Below are positions 60,149-64,000 of a stretch of 64,000 bases of DNA, piece by piece. The DNA comes from Apostichopus japonicus. Lineage: Eukaryota > Echinodermata > Holothuroidea > Aspidochirotida > Stichopodidae. The stretch spans positions 18,951,999 to 19,015,998 of the forward strand of contig NC_092565.1 in NCBI RefSeq assembly GCF_037975245.1, given 5' to 3'. Each line of letters begins with the position of its first letter. The first letter of the stretch is position 1. Made by a program: the position numbers and the translations under genes. The notes below the pieces were generated by a model that saw only the letters and a program-made list of their open reading frames with translations, made no database searches and was not told the origin of the DNA.

Positions 60149-62033
60149 TAACTCATTGCCAAAAAGGCAATATTAATGAAGCCTTTAACCCAGTATTACT
60201 CTGTAACCATAGGATGTGTATACATATATGCTCAAGTGTATTAGTATAGTATATTATCGGAGTAACCTCTAGCCTTTACACACATTTGTACATATATGTT
60301 AAAGTCTTGACTGTATAAGTTCCTTGAGCTATCTGTCAACAATTCAGAGATCACAAGATTGATTCCCTCCCCATTCCACCCCCCCACCCCAAAAAAAAAT
60401 GTAAATTAAAAGAAAACTGCTGCATCTTAGTTTGACTTTGTTACAATTGAATCATGTAAGTTTTCTGGTAATTCACGTCGGAGTGCTTAATGTATGTTTA
60501 GAATTTGGACAATTTTGATAATTAGATTATGAATGATATACATCATGCATAATTGGATAGTCAACCTTCAAAGCTGGATAATTTTAACTGGCAGAATGCC
60601 ATATTCAACAAATTGCTCACTTCCTAGTTTATATACAGATCAAGCAAATATTTTTAGTTATGTTGAAATTTGTTTTCATGACTTCAGTTAGGTAAATATA
60701 TGAGCTAAGCATAACTAGGAACTTGTGGTGACTTACAAATTTGTGGTCTGCTCAATAGTGATGTCATTGAAGTGAATGGAAACTTTGAAAATGAGCTTTT
60801 AAAATAAGGCTAGCAGTGCGATTGCAGGTAAATGTATTCAGTGCTACAGGAATTATAGCCTCGTTCACATTTGAGAATGCAAGGAGCATCAGCATCTTAC
60901 TTATTCCCCCTGGGAGGTATTAAAGGTATGTTGTATTACCCCAAATTTGCTAGATATTCAAAATATGGTCACCTTTCACTGTTTTCATTACAACGTTCCA
61001 CAAAATTTTCCTCACTTAGACATTCAGTCATCTTGTGTGTTCCTTAAAAATGTCTGAGAACAATTTCAAAAGTAAAGACCTCCAGGAAAACTTCTAGCAA
61101 TTATAGCGTGCTATTATTTGCCGCCTATACTGACTACCTTTAAAGCTGACCCAAAACACAGAGACACATTTGAGAACAGGAGGTTGATCAGTGATGTTAG
61201 GGTCAGGGATCCTCAGAAATGGGAGATCAAGATTGCTGGGTCTGATCCTGAGAATGCAAGGGATCAATCACTCTGAGAGTTGATCCTCCTTCAAATGATA
61301 TATCAGGTCCTACATGCTGTTATTATTTGAACAAGACTTTTGTGGACTAAAGTAAACAGTGTTTTAAGGTTTGTTAAATTTTTTCTTTACCTGTCCAAGA
61401 TGTTAGGTACCACAAGATTTGTGCAAAAATGACATGCAAAACTGCAGCTTTAATAATTTTTGGGGTTGTTTTGTAAAATTTGTAGATTTGCTATTCAAAT
61501 CGTAAGAAGGTAGTAAACACACAGTCGGTTAATAATAATATGATAATGGGTCTGTCAATAGTGTTAGCAATCCTATTGTTGCGAGTTTGTTTAATAACTG
61601 CTCGTTAGCAATAGAAAGTGCCAACAGATGGTCGACCTTGGTTATTGTTCATCCAATTATCATGCAGGTGTCATTGGCTGAGCCAAGGTGGTATTTTTTT
61701 GGTGTCTCACAAAGGTTATATTAAACACAATAGCTTGATATCTGTAGTATGACAAATACTAGTTTGTAAAAGATTTTATAGTGAGCCAAATAGTTTGTGT
61801 TACGTCACGAAGTGCGCTGCAATCAAGAACACAGCAGAAATAGACTGGCACAGAATTTGGATCTTTGACCTGCTGTCAAAGAGGTCCTCTTATTAATGAA
61901 CTATTAATGTTGTTATTCACTACCATTATGGTGCACTGTACCAGTGTTACAATTCAACTTGAATCTGGTGTATTTACTTCAATCCTCTCTTACAGTAACT
62001 GTGTCCTATACATGTACAGACTCCTATCTAGCC

Positions 62034-62080
62034 TAGCCTAATACTGGTAACATTCTCCAATGTTACCAGTTCGTAGGCTA
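62034..62080. repeat. Near-perfect hairpin, 4-base loop
   Basis: The left arm is TAGCCTA, AT, ACTGGTAACATT; the loop is CTCC; the right arm is AATGTTACCAGT, TCG, TAGGCTA. Nineteen pairs form with one small internal bulge. It lies in KDM3 intron 1. It could be a DNA-level inverted repeat or an RNA hairpin. Confidence 0.85.
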
Positions 62081-63902
62081 ATGTAGATCGATGAGCATAT
62101 GTTTGTATAGGAGACGACAGGTGAGTGTCGTCATTTCCTCAATATATCCTAACCAGCAAGTTTCTGACCCGTGTCTGTGGTCTACTAGGGTCCAAGTGAC
62201 TTTCAAAGAGTTAACTATTTACAAACCCTGTCACTAGTGATGGTTTTAACAAAACTACAGTATTAAATGTTTCCCGAAAGGTAATGAGGGCAGTATTGTA
62301 GAAACTAGCATGCACACAGACACCGGATGTGTGACCTGATTACTTCACTTCAGCTTTGGCTTTGAGTACAACGTCTCTGTATACTGCCGTGTTGGACGAA
62401 ATCTAACCAAACTTAACAACTTTGCGATCAGCATTATAGTCATTGCCGACTTTGCAACCCACGTTCCCCCTCACAATTTTGCAAAGTTGATAAGAGTGAC
62501 TCCATAGCTTTCCCTTTCTGGAAACCAAAAATGACTCGTGGGAAACTGAAATTGCCCACTGATACAACTCTTTAAGTTTGTTTGGCAACTTATATACAAT
62601 TGTACTCAATAACAGGATAGTCACCACTTATTATAGATTGAGAACTTTTTGATTTCTTGCCTTAGGAAACAGGTATCTAAGGGACCTTGATATGTTTTGT
62701 ATGTTATGTTTGTTTGTGTGTGGCAAAGAATCACAGTATCTTTAGTTTTTTCACCATGTAAACATTTAATGGTTCCTAAAATTTGAAATAGCTATACAAA
62801 TTTATCATTAATGTAGGGCTCCAATCTTTGTAGTTCCTTTTTCAAATTTCATTTTCAAGTTTCAATTTGATTTATTCCAGACCTTATATCATTCCTCACA
62901 AGTGACTTCAGACTACTGATGTAATTCTGCGTTCCTTTTCACTACTTCACGTTGCGTTGTTTTCAAACCTCCTGAACATATCAATTTTTCTCATCAGACT
63001 CAGTAAGTCTAGCGAGGAGTTGCCATCAATTTAATTTTTTTTTAAATTTTTTATTCTTCCCATCCATAATAGGTGGATGCGTCTTTGGAGTTTGTAATGT
63101 ATGTTCACATATATTGTCAAACATAGGATTACAATGTTATAATAACTCTGAATAGGATTGCGCTCCAACATTATTGATCTAACCTTGAGATAAGAGCATG
63201 GAATGTTTTCTTGCCCTGGGAGTTTACATCAAGTTAGCCTTGCACAGTGAAGAAGGAGACTACTTCATTGTGGTGGATGAATCAGTGGTTCAGTGACTGC
63301 AAAGGATCCAGTTTCTGTGTGTGTGGAAAAAAGAAAAGAAAACAGCTTGGGCTGTTCAGGAAGGTCATGGTTTCAGGGAAAAAAAGAGAAGAAGCAGGCA
63401 TGCATGGTTGGTTATTAGTCATAAACAGTTCAAGGATCATTATCATTATGGTAGAGGATAAAATTAATTGTTCATGTTAATTTCAAGAAGTGGAAAGCCA
63501 ATGAAGATGTGAGATTCCCAATTGTGCGTAGCACTCCATCATTCTTAGATTTGATTTGGAACTTTATCAGCATTGCTTCCAGATAGAGAAGAAGAAAGAA
63601 ATTTGTTAAGGAAATTTAGCAAGCTAAACTTATGGCAGTGTCAGTACTAAATTGGACAACATTTATAATTATGCATTAATCAGTCTCAACCGTCTTATTT
63701 GCGAGAAAATTCTTATCTGGCAAAAAAACAACAACAACAATAATCACAGGACTTACAGGAATAGATATAAAATACCTACATTTTAACGTTATTCTATTTG
63801 CATTTTTTTCCGAACTGTGCTGGTAATCAAAGGTTATTACATCACATACCTTTTGTCAAATGAAAAGGCTGACTTTTCCCCTTCTTTTTCGGGTGGTAGT
63901 CG

Positions 63903-63940
63903 AGGGGGAGGGGATGGGGAGTGGGAGGGGGAGGGGAGGA
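63903..63940 (+). repeat. G-rich tract near the window end
   Basis: GAGGGGGAGGGGATGGGG followed by AGTGGGAGGGGGAGGGG. Another possible quadruplex-forming segment in KDM3 intron 1. Confidence 0.7.
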
Positions 63941-64000
63941 TAAATTACATGGTATACAACTGTGCAGATTATATATTTGTAACCCAACAATTTAGGTGCT

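Larger units (their letters stand above)
50526..64000 (+). other. KDM3 intron 1 (open-ended, more than 13 kb)
   Basis: No second KDM3 exon (a VxFD...W..R.W type segment) was found up to the window end, so the first intron appears to exceed 13.4 kb. Contents: AT-rich sequence, two copies of the ACTGGCAT/GCCAGT repeat, G-rich runs (55453-55467, 56912-56970, 60106-60148, 63903-63940), ACATA-type microsatellite sequence (about 56637-56715), and a strong hairpin (62034-62080). No other gene is recognised. It is possible that a nested gene or a noncoding RNA was missed. Confidence 0.6.

Noticed and set aside
50526..64000. Second KDM3 exon
   Set aside because: Looked for the VxFD...W..R.W type segment expected after the first exon; none seen.

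Overview
This is intron-rich, AT-rich nuclear DNA from an animal. All introns placed here follow GT-AG, coding exons are short (57-450 bp), and introns and spacers hold LINE, SINE and MITE debris, minisatellites and long homopolymer runs. The encoded proteins look like an invertebrate, probably a marine deuterostome (an echinoderm such as a sea cucumber is a guess, not a demonstration). There are no prokaryotic operons, rRNA or true tRNA genes, and no CRISPR array.

Four protein-coding genes can be supported, three complete and one entering the window at its 3' end. (1) Minus strand, 14127-4352: a type II phosphatidylinositol 4-kinase (PI4K2A-like), 8 coding exons, 491 aa. (2) Plus strand, 22084-33773: the dynein-2 intermediate chain DYNC2I2 (WDR34), 13 coding exons, 498 aa, with a roughly 1.4 kb 3' UTR. 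(3) Minus strand, 41754-37146: the PAAT / C10orf88 orthologue, 5 coding exons, 413 aa, convergent with DYNC2I2. (4) Plus strand from 50367: the first coding exon (53 codons) of a KDM3/JMJD1C-type histone demethylase. Its first intron fills the rest of the window (more than 13 kb).

Spacers: 1-4351 lies downstream of PI4K2. 14128-22083 separates the divergent PI4K2 and DYNC2I2 genes and holds a decayed reverse-transcriptase tail. About 35240-37145 is the convergent 3' zone of DYNC2I2 and PAAT. 41755-50366 separates the divergent PAAT and KDM3 genes.

The genes do not form a pathway. PI4K2 makes PI4P on endosomes and Golgi, DYNC2I2 serves retrograde intraflagellar transport, PAAT is linked to mitochondrial ABC transporters, and KDM3 is a chromatin enzyme. 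In human, PI4K2A, C10orf88 and JMJD1C are all on chromosome 10, so their closeness here may preserve an old linkage.

I found no convincing new multi-gene system. The most interesting structures are: the PAAT coiled-coil exon tandemly copied out of frame past its own stop codon; a fragment of PAAT exon 2 plus intron duplicated into the last intron of DYNC2I2; a five-unit higher-order minisatellite in DYNC2I2 intron 9; a Cys-Cys C-terminus on PI4K2; a MITE family with one copy on each strand; and a nearly stop-free frame in the DYNC2I2 3' UTR.
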